This document shows, one piece after another, positions 1-7,337 of a stretch of DNA of 44,386 nt. Below the pieces are notes generated by a model. The model had not been told where the DNA came from and searched no databases. It worked only from the letters and a program-made list of their open reading frames with translations. How positions within the stretch are numbered: position 1 is the stretch's first letter; the number at the start of each line of letters is the position of its first letter. The position numbers and the translations under genes are program-made. The stretch is from contig UQBG01000019.1 of the NCBI GenBank assembly GCA_900539185.1, forward strand, positions 1-44,386, given 5' to 3'. The DNA is from an uncultured Clostridium sp. Its GTDB lineage: Bacteria > Bacillota > Clostridia > Lachnospirales > Lachnospiraceae.

Positions 1-2
1 GA

Positions 3-80
3 GGTTACAGCGATGAGGATATCCTTGCCATTGCAGAGTGTGAACCGGAGGATATCGAGCAGGTCAGAAAGCAGTTATAG
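3..80 (+). CDS. C-terminal end of an unidentified protein (cut by window edge)
   Basis: An open frame enters from the left edge and ends at TAG 78-80, giving 25 residues that finish in EDIEQVRKQL. The acidic helical tail is vaguely like the C-termini of Rpn/PD-(D/E)XK transposase-like nucleases, but this is too short to assign. It is followed by a promoter for the next gene, so it is probably the last gene of its own unit. Other frames here have no better start-to-stop reading. Confidence 0.4.
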   Translation, partial: GYSDEDILAIAECEPEDIEQVRKQL

Positions 81-143
81 GAGTTCCTTAATGAGTGCGA
101 AACACGAATTTAGTGACTCTACACTGAGTATCATTATTTCCAT

Positions 144-172
144 TTGCTTCCTATGGAGATATGGTGTATAAT
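144..172 (+). promoter_or_regulatory. Sigma-A-type promoter for the 241-900 gene
   Basis: TTGCTT (144-149) and a perfect TATAAT (167-172) are separated by 17 bases. It lies about 70 bases before the start codon at 241. Confidence 0.55.
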
Positions 173-240
173 TTCATTTGTATATCGTTTATTGAAGAGA
201 TACAAGGTATATGAAGTGAAAGACAAGGAAGGTAGAGATT

Positions 241-900
241 ATGTTTGATACAGTGGGAAACACAATTATTACCATTGTTTTATGCGTGATATTGGTATAT
301 TTGATCATATGGACAGTGAAGTTCGCTGGATATCGCTTGGAGAAGAAGCGGGCACAGCATAGTATTGTGATTCGCGAGAAGCAGAAGTCGATTCGACAGC
401 GAACCATTGCATGTGCGAAGAACTATTGGTATAACATCCGTGAGGTAGAGGATTGTCCGGAAGATATGCCGGTGGAACGGTTGTACCACTATTTTGAGAC
501 GGAACAGGAGTGCATTAAGGCTTTGATTATTGAAATGTATGACTGTGCGTTGGTTCGAACAGAGGAGCTGGAACGGATTGCATATGGAGAGGCCAGACCG
601 GTTGAGATTATAAACAACCCTTACGAGATAGAAGATGAATATGATGACTTTGATTATGATTTTGATGAAGCAGTAGAAGAACTGATGGAGCAGGACGACG
701 ATGAGGTGGCTGCGACAGCAGAAGCAGCAGATGATGCCGAAATGCGGGCAGAGATCTATGACTGTTGGACAGAGTATGTGATGCAGCTATATGATATGGT
801 AAGTGTGAACTGCAATGAGGAAATGAAGGCTCATATTCGGAATAAGATTATGAGTTATGGACATAAGGATGTTGAGATATTGATTCATAGTCCTGAATAA
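241..900 (+). CDS. Single-pass membrane protein with acidic cytoplasmic region, unknown function
   Basis: 219 residues. ATG is 8 bases after AAGGAAGG (225-232). Residues about 7-28 form one hydrophobic helix, followed by a basic stretch (KFAGYRLEKKRAQ), which predicts an N-out anchor and a cytoplasmic body. Residues about 120-165 are very rich in Asp/Glu/Tyr (EIEDEYDDFDYDFDEAVEELMEQDDDE), followed by a helical tail. No enzyme motif is visible. It stands alone between its own promoter and the 6S-like RNA promoter. I do not recognise the family; a scaffold or regulatory membrane protein is possible but not shown. Confidence 0.75.
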   Translation: MFDTVGNTIITIVLCVILVYLIIWTVKFAGYRLEKKRAQHSIVIREKQKSIRQRTIACAKNYWYNIREVEDCPEDMPVERLYHYFETEQECIKALIIEMYDCALVRTEELERIAYGEARPVEIINNPYEIEDEYDDFDYDFDEAVEELMEQDDDEVAATAEAADDAEMRAEIYDCWTEYVMQLYDMVSVNCNEEMKAHIRNKIMSYGHKDVEILIHSPE

Positions 901-905
901 ATTCC

Positions 906-934
906 TTGTCATTTGCATATGAATAAGGTATAAT
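906..934 (+). promoter_or_regulatory. Strong promoter of the 6S-like RNA
   Basis: TTGTCA (906-911), a 17-base spacer and a perfect TATAAT (929-934). The predicted start point, about 941, falls at the base of the closing stem of the RNA below, as expected for a stable RNA gene. Confidence 0.75.
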
Positions 935-940
935 CAGTTT

Positions 941-1120
941 ACAACCTGAAATGTACGACAATTTCCTTAATTTTGAACCTACATTTTTTGATACGGGAAT
1001 CTTATATAACCCGATGGAATGTCAAGCCTCCGTTTGCAGTGGAAGACAGGAAGTTGGTTGCGGATACCCACCTAGCTATGCTAGGAGTCAAAAGAGGAAA
1101 CCGGCATTTCGGGGGTACTT
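941..1120 (+). ncRNA. ssrS: Probable 6S RNA (RNA polymerase regulator)
   Basis: No convincing protein is encoded here, but the stretch folds as a long rod. The closing stem pairs 945-953 with 1105-1113, 962-967 with 1095-1100, and 971-976 with 1088-1093. A large open bubble follows. Its 3' side carries a small perfect hairpin, CCTAGC-TAT-GCTAGG (1071-1085). A terminal arm pairs 1011-1015 with 1053-1057 and 1020-1023 with 1045-1048, around a symmetric GGAA/GGAA internal loop (1016-1019, 1049-1052). Closing stem, open bubble and terminal arm is the 6S architecture, which mimics an open promoter and binds sigma-A polymerase. The strong promoter before it and perfect terminator after it fit. The assignment rests on fold and context, not on a covariance model. 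In Firmicutes 6S genes can lie near rarA, which is 4.5 kb downstream here. Confidence 0.65.
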
Positions 1121-1158
1121 AATGATAAAAAGCAGCAGAAATGCTGCTTTTTATCATT
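1121..1158 (+). terminator. Intrinsic terminator of the 6S-like RNA
   Basis: A perfect 17-bp inverted repeat, 1121-1137 with 1142-1158, around a GAAA tetraloop (1138-1141). The 3' arm contains TTTTT. The A-rich 5' arm means it may work in both directions. It overlaps a spurious open frame (951-1202). Confidence 0.8.
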
Positions 1159-1201
1159 CAAGCGGAGATATGGATGCAGTAGAAAGTCAGAGGATTACAT
1201 A

Positions 1202-3559
1202 GTGAGTCGAAGAAATAAAATAGGTCTGGTTATAGGGATACTTGCGTTATTTGTGGGTGGCATTGGCTTTTTAGTCTGGTTTTTAGTACATCAGCAACAG
1301 CCGGTTACAGACTACTATACACGTAAGACTGCCATTGAGATGTTAAATTATATACAGGAAGCAGATGTAGCAGGTCTGGGATATGAGGCAGATAGTCCGG
1401 AGATGGAGAAAGGAATCACAGCCGGAGACGGGAAAGGGCTGTTACAGCAGTATCTGGGATATTCTGATACCGATCTGAAGGAGCTGCTTAAGCAACAGTG
1501 GGAAGCCGGCGATACAATTGGTTTCTTATATAAACTACGGGAGCAACGGGTACTGTCCCGACAGGAATTTCAAAATGTCTATGAGTATATTGTTATCCGG
1601 AGTGAGACGGATCAGGTAAAGATTGAGAACCTGCTAGTACTGGATCTGGCAGCGGATACAACCGATCATTGTCTGACACTGATTACACCGGATGGTGAAT
1701 ATCGTTATTATGCGGAAACTGCGGAGCAGGAGGAGATGCAGAGCGAACTGAGCAAACTGGAGGATCGGCAGATCCGGGTATATGCAGTTGCAGATCCGGA
1801 GGCAACACAGGCAAATGCAAAACGACAGGAAGTAAGACGGATACTGGAGTATACAGGAAAAGCGACAGAACCGGTACTGGTATCGAATGTATGGATTGAG
1901 TCCTATGAAGAAACACAGTTACGGGTGTTTTTGAATGGGTATCATAAGACGTATAGCTGCAATCTGGATGTCGAGGATCCGGCGGCACTGGAGTCTTCAT
2001 TAGCAGATATAAAGCTAAGTGATGAAAAAGTGACGGATATTATAAGAAAAACGGATGTGCTTTCCGCAAAGGTGCTGGCAGTATCCGATCAGGGAGTCGA
2101 ACTGGAGGGATATGGACTTTTGCAGCTGTCGGATCACTATAAGATCTATAAGATCTATGGAGAGCTGGCGGTGGAACCGACATCACAGATCCTGGTGGGT
2201 TATACAACAACGAACTTTGTAGTAGCCGATGGCGTGATAGAAGCAGCTCTGATTACAGAACCGATTCATGCAGATAAGATTCGGGTGGTACTGGGGAACA
2301 GTGATTATACATCTCTGATCCATGATACCGTAGTATTGACTGCAGACTGTCCATATACAATGGATTTCAATGGACAGACAAAAACCTTTCAGCCGGGCGA
2401 GGAGGTGACACTCACCCTGAACTGCGGCTATCTGGCAGGCGGAAGGGTTGTACTGACTCCGCAGGAAGAGAATGGGCGAATTCAAGTTTTGACTATTACC
2501 AGAAATGGTATACAGCCTCAGTATCGTGGAACGATAGAAGTAGCACCGTATGGGGAGCTTGGACTGACGATCGTAAATGAATTAAGTCTGGAAGAATATC
2601 TGTACACGGTAGTACCGAGCGAGATGCCGACCTCTTATGGAGAAGAGGCTTTGCAGGTTCAGGCCATTTGTGCACGGGGATATGCATATTCCAAGATGCA
2701 GGATGGAACCTATGCAAAGTATGGAGCACATTTGGATGACAGCACGATGACACAGGTTTATAATGCAGTGGCGGAAAGTGATGAATCGATCCTGGCCGTT
2801 AAGGATACCTATGGTATGGTTCCGTTTTATGATGGAAAGGTAATAGAAGCATATTTCTTTTCTACCTCTTGTGGTATTACGTGTAGTAATGCGGATGTCT
2901 GGGATGGAGATGCACTGCCGTATCTGACGGATAAGATCGAGTGTGAGGGAAGCCCGGAGGCAGATTTTTCAGAAGAAGCCGCCTTTCGGAGCTTTATTGA
3001 TGACAGCAGTGCATATGACACATATGAGAAAGAATACTCACTCTATCGTTGGACGATTGTATATACACCGGAACAAATGACAGCGGCGATCGATGCAACA
3101 CTGGCACAGCGGTATGAATCGAATCCGGCTAAGATTCTGACCTTGCAGGCAGACGGTTCCTATAAGAGTCAGCCGATCGATACGGTTGGGCAGGTACAGA
3201 GCGTAGAGGTGACAGGAAGAGGAAAAAGTGGTATCGTAAAGGAGATTACGATTACAGGAGAGAAAGCAACGGTGAAAGTGGTCGGACAGACAAATGCCAG
3301 AGCTTTGATGACACCGAATCAGGTCGTGATTGAACGACAGGATGGCGCAAAGTCAGAAGGCTGGAGTCTGCTTCCGAGTCCATTCTACTATATCGTGCAG
3401 GATGAGGCTGGAAACTATGTGATTCACGGTGGTGGCTTTGGTCACGGAGTCGGCATGAGTCAGAATGGTACGAAAGCAATGACGGAGCGGGGATACTCTG
3501 CTGAGGATATTATACGTCACTATTATACCGGAGTGGATATTGTGAATATCTATCAGTAG
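1202..3559 (+). CDS. SpoIID/LytB domain protein (peptidoglycan lytic transglycosylase-like)
   Basis: 785 residues, GTG start 8 bases after AGAGG (1189-1193). One N-terminal membrane helix (about 7-29) is followed by a long extracytoplasmic region and a C-terminal SpoIID/LytB domain from about residue 430. VPSEMP places the family's catalytic Glu at residue 474, and the closing motif HGGGFGHGVGMSQ starts at His742. SpoIID in Bacillus cleaves glycan strands during engulfment; LytB relatives act on amidases. At 785 residues this is over twice the length of SpoIID (about 340), so the first 400 residues are an extra region of unknown fold. It stands alone, so a vegetative cell-wall role is as likely as sporulation. 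Confidence 0.85.
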   Translation: MSRRNKIGLVIGILALFVGGIGFLVWFLVHQQQPVTDYYTRKTAIEMLNYIQEADVAGLGYEADSPEMEKGITAGDGKGLLQQYLGYSDTDLKELLKQQWEAGDTIGFLYKLREQRVLSRQEFQNVYEYIVIRSETDQVKIENLLVLDLAADTTDHCLTLITPDGEYRYYAETAEQEEMQSELSKLEDRQIRVYAVADPEATQANAKRQEVRRILEYTGKATEPVLVSNVWIESYEETQLRVFLNGYHKTYSCNLDVEDPAALESSLADIKLSDEKVTDIIRKTDVLSAKVLAVSDQGVELEGYGLLQLSDHYKIYKIYGELAVEPTSQILVGYTTTNFVVADGVIEAALITEPIHADKIRVVLGNSDYTSLIHDTVVLTADCPYTMDFNGQTKTFQPGEEVTLTLNCGYLAGGRVVLTPQEENGRIQVLTITRNGIQPQYRGTIEVAPYGELGLTIVNELSLEEYLYTVVPSEMPTSYGEEALQVQAICARGYAYSKMQDGTYAKYGAHLDDSTMTQVYNAVAESDESILAVKDTYGMVPFYDGKVIEAYFFSTSCGITCSNADVWDGDALPYLTDKIECEGSPEADFSEEAAFRSFIDDSSAYDTYEKEYSLYRWTIVYTPEQMTAAIDATLAQRYESNPAKILTLQADGSYKSQPIDTVGQVQSVEVTGRGKSGIVKEITITGEKATVKVVGQTNARALMTPNQVVIERQDGAKSEGWSLLPSPFYYIVQDEAGNYVIHGGGFGHGVGMSQNGTKAMTERGYSAEDIIRHYYTGVDIVNIYQ

Positions 3560-3643
3560 TAGGAATGCTTATGGCAGTATGGTGTAGAATAATAATAATA
3601 ATAAGTTCCGAAAAGGGAAACGGAGATTTTAGGAGATAGAGAT

Positions 3644-4516
3644 ATGAATCAAATGATACGGCTGGCTCAGGAATTTATGAACCGGGTAAAAGAGGATCAT
3701 GTATCAGCATATGCAGCTCAGGCAGCATTTTTTCTGATCTTGTCTGCATTTCCATTTGCTATTGTAATATTGACACTGACGCGGTTTCTTCCTGTCACAC
3801 AGGCGGATTTTATAACGATGGTGCAGGAATGGCTGCCGGACGAGATGGAGAAGTGGGTAATATCGATCCTGGAGGAGTTATTCCGAAACTCCGGCAGCAC
3901 ATTGATGTCCTTTTCCATTATATTGGCACTCTGGTCTGCGGCAAGGGGAATCTTATCGATCAGTAATGGATTGAACTCGGTCTATCGAACAGAGGAGTCC
4001 AGAAACTATTTTGTTCTGCGTTCCATTGCTACGTTCCATACCTTAATCGTGATTGTAGCACTGATCGTTCTGCTGATTGTTTTCGTATTTGGTAATTCCT
4101 TATATGAGCTGTCACTTTCAAAGTTCCCGTTTATGAATAATATTACAACCTTGATTCTGAGTGTACGCGTGGCGGTTGGTTTTTCGTTGCTGTTCCTTAT
4201 GTTCGTTGCGATGTATAAGGGCCTTCCAAACCATAAGATTTCACTCAAACAGGCCACTCCGGGAGCCTTATTTTCTGCGGTATCATGGATCGTTGCATCA
4301 TTAGGATTTTCGATTTATATTAATCATTTTAGTAACTACTCGAAGATCTATGGCAGTCTGACCGGTATTGCGATTGCCATGGTTTGGATCTATATGATGA
4401 TGAATCTGGTTCTGTGGGGCGGAGAAATGAATGAATTCATTATGGAACGATTCCCGGAAAAGGTGGCACCAAAGGAGCGGAATAGAAGGGTTGACAAACA
4501 TCCACCTATCTCCTAA
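3644..4516 (+). CDS. YihY/BrkB family inner-membrane protein
   Basis: 290 residues with about six hydrophobic helices. The family signature is clear: the N-terminal stretch AAQAAFFLILSAFPF, the middle ALWSAARGILSISNGLN and the C-terminal GSLTGIAIAMVWIYMMMNLVLWGGEMN. The family was once misnamed ribonuclease BN; its true role is unknown and it is often annotated as a virulence or transport protein. The start follows TTTTAGGAGATAG. Five AAT repeats (3588-3602) sit in the short upstream gap. Confidence 0.88.
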   Translation: MNQMIRLAQEFMNRVKEDHVSAYAAQAAFFLILSAFPFAIVILTLTRFLPVTQADFITMVQEWLPDEMEKWVISILEELFRNSGSTLMSFSIILALWSAARGILSISNGLNSVYRTEESRNYFVLRSIATFHTLIVIVALIVLLIVFVFGNSLYELSLSKFPFMNNITTLILSVRVAVGFSLLFLMFVAMYKGLPNHKISLKQATPGALFSAVSWIVASLGFSIYINHFSNYSKIYGSLTGIAIAMVWIYMMMNLVLWGGEMNEFIMERFPEKVAPKERNRRVDKHPPIS

Positions 4517-4545
4517 AATATGGCATAAGGGAAGGTTACATACTG

Positions 4546-4560
4546 ATTGTCTGTGACAAT
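4546..4560. promoter_or_regulatory. Palindrome, candidate operator for the TetR-family gene
   Basis: ATTGTC-TGT-GACAAT is a perfect 6-bp dyad, centred 33 bases before the start codon of the TetR-type regulator. TetR regulators usually bind dyads overlapping their own promoter; a TATATA (4566-4571) lies just downstream. Autoregulation is inferred. Confidence 0.4.
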
Positions 4561-4585
4561 GGGGCTATATAGGGGAGGATGACTT

Positions 4586-5173
4586 ATGAGTGATAGCTTT
4601 ATTTCTCGAAAGGACCGGATCATAGCATCCGCGATCGAGATAATAAGTGAGTCCGGCTTGACATCGTTATCCACGAAGACTCTGGCTATGAAGGAGAACA
4701 TGTCGGAGGCATTGATATATAAGTACTTTGGAGGAATTAATGAAGTTCTTATCGAGGTGGTGGAGTACTTTGTTCGTTTTGATAAGGTGATTATTAAAAC
4801 TGTACAGGGAAAAGATGTATCCAATGTGGAAAAGATTCACGAATTTTTTGAAACGTATGCCATATATTATGACAATTATATGGAGATAGCGTCGATTGTG
4901 CTGAACTATGAGGAGTTGTTACATAATGTTGGTACAAGAGAGATTATCAGTACCTGTATTGAAGAACGAAACCGATTCCTTTTGCAGTTGATTGGGGATG
5001 CAATTGAAGCAGGAGAGATCAACCGGACGTTTACAGCGATGGAATTGAAATGTATTCTGATGGGAATTATACGGTGCCAGTTAATGGATCGTAGAACAAC
5101 CTATCATTCGGAGACACTGAAGAGTGAGGTTATGGAAAGTGTCGATAAGATATTGATGTTAGTGAAGAAATAG
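4586..5173 (+). CDS. TetR/AcrR family transcriptional regulator
   Basis: 195 residues. Residues about 8-55 form the TetR helix-turn-helix (RIIASAIEIISESGLTSLST, then the recognition part SEALIYKYFGG). The rest is an all-helical ligand/dimerisation domain with no recognisable ligand signature. RBS GGGGAGGA precedes the ATG. It is followed after 14 bases by a stand-alone receiver gene, so the two are probably co-transcribed. Target genes are unknown; the neighbouring YihY gene and the receiver gene are candidates. Confidence 0.85.
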   Translation: MSDSFISRKDRIIASAIEIISESGLTSLSTKTLAMKENMSEALIYKYFGGINEVLIEVVEYFVRFDKVIIKTVQGKDVSNVEKIHEFFETYAIYYDNYMEIASIVLNYEELLHNVGTREIISTCIEERNRFLLQLIGDAIEAGEINRTFTAMELKCILMGIIRCQLMDRRTTYHSETLKSEVMESVDKILMLVKK

Positions 5174-5187
5174 GAGGGTATTGTCAT

Positions 5188-5583
5188 ATGCTGAAGATAC
5201 TTGTGGCAGAGGATGATGAAGCGAATCGTAAGTTTTTAAGCAAACTGCTGGCAAAGTTCGGTGAGGTCACCGTGGTTGCGGATGGATTTCAGGCGGTAAA
5301 GAGTTATATGCAGGCACTGGATGAGAAGGAACCGTTTCGGCTGGTATGTCTGGATGTGATGATGCCAAAGATAGATGGCTATAAAGCATTGGATGCGATC
5401 CGGGATCTGGAGAGCAGGAATGCACTGATCGACGGCGAAAAGGCAAAGATCATTATGATAAGTGCCTTGGATGAAGGCGGATTTGATGAGGAACTGGCAG
5501 GGAATCAATATGACTGTTATATGAGCAAGCCGATTGATATTCTGGAGTTTGAAATGAATCTGAAACGAATGGGAATGATTTAA
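5188..5583 (+). CDS. Stand-alone response-regulator receiver protein
   Basis: 131 residues, only a CheY-like receiver domain with no output domain. The acidic pocket (Glu8, Asp9, Asp10), phospho-acceptor Asp56 (in LVCLDVMMP), Ser92 (MISALD) and Lys114 (MSKP) are all present, so it should be phosphorylatable. It sits 14 bases after the TetR gene and ends in a strong terminator. No histidine kinase is adjacent, so its partner is encoded elsewhere. It may act by protein-protein contact. Confidence 0.85.
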   Translation: MLKILVAEDDEANRKFLSKLLAKFGEVTVVADGFQAVKSYMQALDEKEPFRLVCLDVMMPKIDGYKALDAIRDLESRNALIDGEKAKIIMISALDEGGFDEELAGNQYDCYMSKPIDILEFEMNLKRMGMI

Positions 5584-5589
5584 GGGAAG

Positions 5590-5618
5590 GGCTGTTACAG
5601 TGTGTGACAGCCTTTTTT
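5590..5618 (+). terminator. Intrinsic terminator after the TetR-receiver pair
   Basis: GGCTGTTACA (5590-5599) pairs with TGTGACAGCC (5603-5612), with one wobble and a three-base loop, followed by six T (5613-5618). Confidence 0.9.
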
Positions 5619-5652
5619 AACGGATAGGGAACAGTTGAAGGAGAAAATAACT

Positions 5653-6972
5653 ATGGATATGTTTGAATATATGAGGCAGCAGAATATGGAGCAGGAATCG
5701 CCTCTGGCAAAACGGATGCGTCCGACCAGTCTGGAAGAGGTGGTCGGACAGGAGCATATTATCGGGAAGGACAAGTTGCTATATCGGGCGATAAAGGCAG
5801 ATAAGCTGGGATCCATTATTCTTTACGGTCCGCCGGGAACCGGAAAGACGACACTGGCGATGGTGATCGCACACTCGACCAGTGCAGCGTTTACACAGAT
5901 TAATGCGACCACTGCGGGTAAGAAGGACATGGAGCAGGTGATTGAACAGGCAAAGAATACGATGGGGATGTATCAGAAGAAAACGATTCTGTTTGTCGAT
6001 GAGATTCATCGCTTTAATAAGGCACAGCAGGATTATCTGCTTCCATTTGTAGAGGACGGAACGGTTGTGCTGATCGGGGCAACGACAGAGAATCCGTACT
6101 TTGAGGTAAACGGGGCTTTATTATCACGCTCCAATGTATTCCAGTTGAAGCCGCTCAGCAAAGAGAATATCCGGGAGCTGATTCACCGGGCAGTATATGA
6201 TAAGGAAAAGGGGATGGGTTCTTACGAAGCAGAGATCGATGCGGAGGCGGAAGAATTCCTGGCAGATATGGCAGAAGGGGATGCCAGAAGTGCTTTGAAT
6301 GCGGTGGAACTGGGAATTCTGACCACAGATCGGCAGGCAGATGGACGAATTCATATTACACTTTCGGTTGCGGAGGAGTGTATCCAGAGAAGGTCGTTAA
6401 AGTACGATAAGGATGGCGATAATCATTATGATACGATCTCAGCTTTCATCAAGAGTATGCGTGGCTCGGATCCGGATGCAGCAGTTTATTATCTGGCTAA
6501 GATGCTGTATAGCGGAGAAAGTGTTACCTTTGTTGCACGCAGAATTATGATCTGTGCATCGGAGGATGTGGGAAATGCAGATCCGCAGGCGATACAGGTG
6601 GCGACAGCCTGTGCGCAGGCAGTCGAGCGGGTTGGCATGCCGGAGGCACAGATTATACTGGCACATGCGGCGATCTATGTGGCCTGTGCACCAAAGAGTA
6701 ATTCTGTGAATAATGCGATTGCGGCGGCCATGCAGACGGTGAAGGAACGTCAGACAGGGGCAGTGCCGGTACATTTGCGAGATGCACATTATGGCGGAGC
6801 CGGAAAGCTGGGGCATGTTGGTTATCAGTATGCCCATGATTTCCCAAATCATTATGTAGAGCAGCAGTATCTGCCGGATGAACTGCAGGGAACGCGGTTT
6901 TATGAGCCAGGAACGCTGGGATATGAGCAGGATATCCGGGACTATTTTGAAAAAATTGGCAAGAAAATGTAG
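5653..6972 (+). CDS. rarA: Replication-associated recombination protein RarA (MgsA) AAA+ ATPase
   Basis: 439 residues from ATG 5653, chosen because AAGGAG (5638-5643) lies 9 bases upstream; an in-frame TTG at 5635 would overlap that site. Walker A GPPGTGKTT has Lys65, Walker B FVDEIHRF has Asp116-Glu117, and GATTENP is sensor 1. The C-terminal clamp-loader-like domain includes the family motif DAHYGGAGKLGHVGYQYAHDF. RarA acts at stalled replication forks, opening DNA ends and interacting with SSB and the replisome. The length is normal for the family. The small membrane protein gene follows closely. Confidence 0.95.
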   Translation: MDMFEYMRQQNMEQESPLAKRMRPTSLEEVVGQEHIIGKDKLLYRAIKADKLGSIILYGPPGTGKTTLAMVIAHSTSAAFTQINATTAGKKDMEQVIEQAKNTMGMYQKKTILFVDEIHRFNKAQQDYLLPFVEDGTVVLIGATTENPYFEVNGALLSRSNVFQLKPLSKENIRELIHRAVYDKEKGMGSYEAEIDAEAEEFLADMAEGDARSALNAVELGILTTDRQADGRIHITLSVAEECIQRRSLKYDKDGDNHYDTISAFIKSMRGSDPDAAVYYLAKMLYSGESVTFVARRIMICASEDVGNADPQAIQVATACAQAVERVGMPEAQIILAHAAIYVACAPKSNSVNNAIAAAMQTVKERQTGAVPVHLRDAHYGGAGKLGHVGYQYAHDFPNHYVEQQYLPDELQGTRFYEPGTLGYEQDIRDYFEKIGKKM

Positions 6973-7016
6973 TAGGGGCTATGCAGACGGAAAACGATGG
7001 AAGAAGGAAGAAAGCG

Positions 7017-7235
7017 ATGAAAGATAAAGAGAGAGGTAGAAAAAGAATAAAGCGGGTTCTGGCATGGATCGCCCTGACTGTGATTGCCGGAATGGTGATT
7101 GCAACATTCGTTCTGGGGATTCAGGGAAGCCCCTATACCCTGTCTATGCTGGGAGCAACGATGGGAGTATCGATTACGATCTGGGTGCTGTTCTGGATCA
7201 GCGGCATGTCGAACGGGAAAAAAGAAGATCAATGA
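7017..7235 (+). CDS. Small two-helix membrane protein, unknown
   Basis: 72 residues from ATG 7017, preferred because AAGGAAG (7004-7010) lies 6 bases upstream. An earlier in-frame ATG at 6981 has AGGGG only 2 bases away. A very basic N-terminus (DKERGRKRIKR) is followed by two hydrophobic helices (LAWIALTVIAGMVIATFVLG and a second ending in VLFWISG). The charge pattern predicts both ends inside. It lies 44 bases after rarA and may be co-transcribed. Function not recognised. Confidence 0.6.
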   Translation: MKDKERGRKRIKRVLAWIALTVIAGMVIATFVLGIQGSPYTLSMLGATMGVSITIWVLFWISGMSNGKKEDQ

Positions 7236-7337
7236 TAATGAAAAATTAAGGATTATTTAATGTTATTTTCCGAACAGAGATGCTATACTCACTTGTGTTT
7301 GCGAATATAGAAAAAGGCAGGAAGGAAAGGTAGGAGA

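Noticed and set aside
951..1202. Open frame of 83 codons on the plus strand
   Set aside because: It runs through the 6S-like RNA and its terminator, and it has no ribosome site; the sequence is explained by RNA structure.
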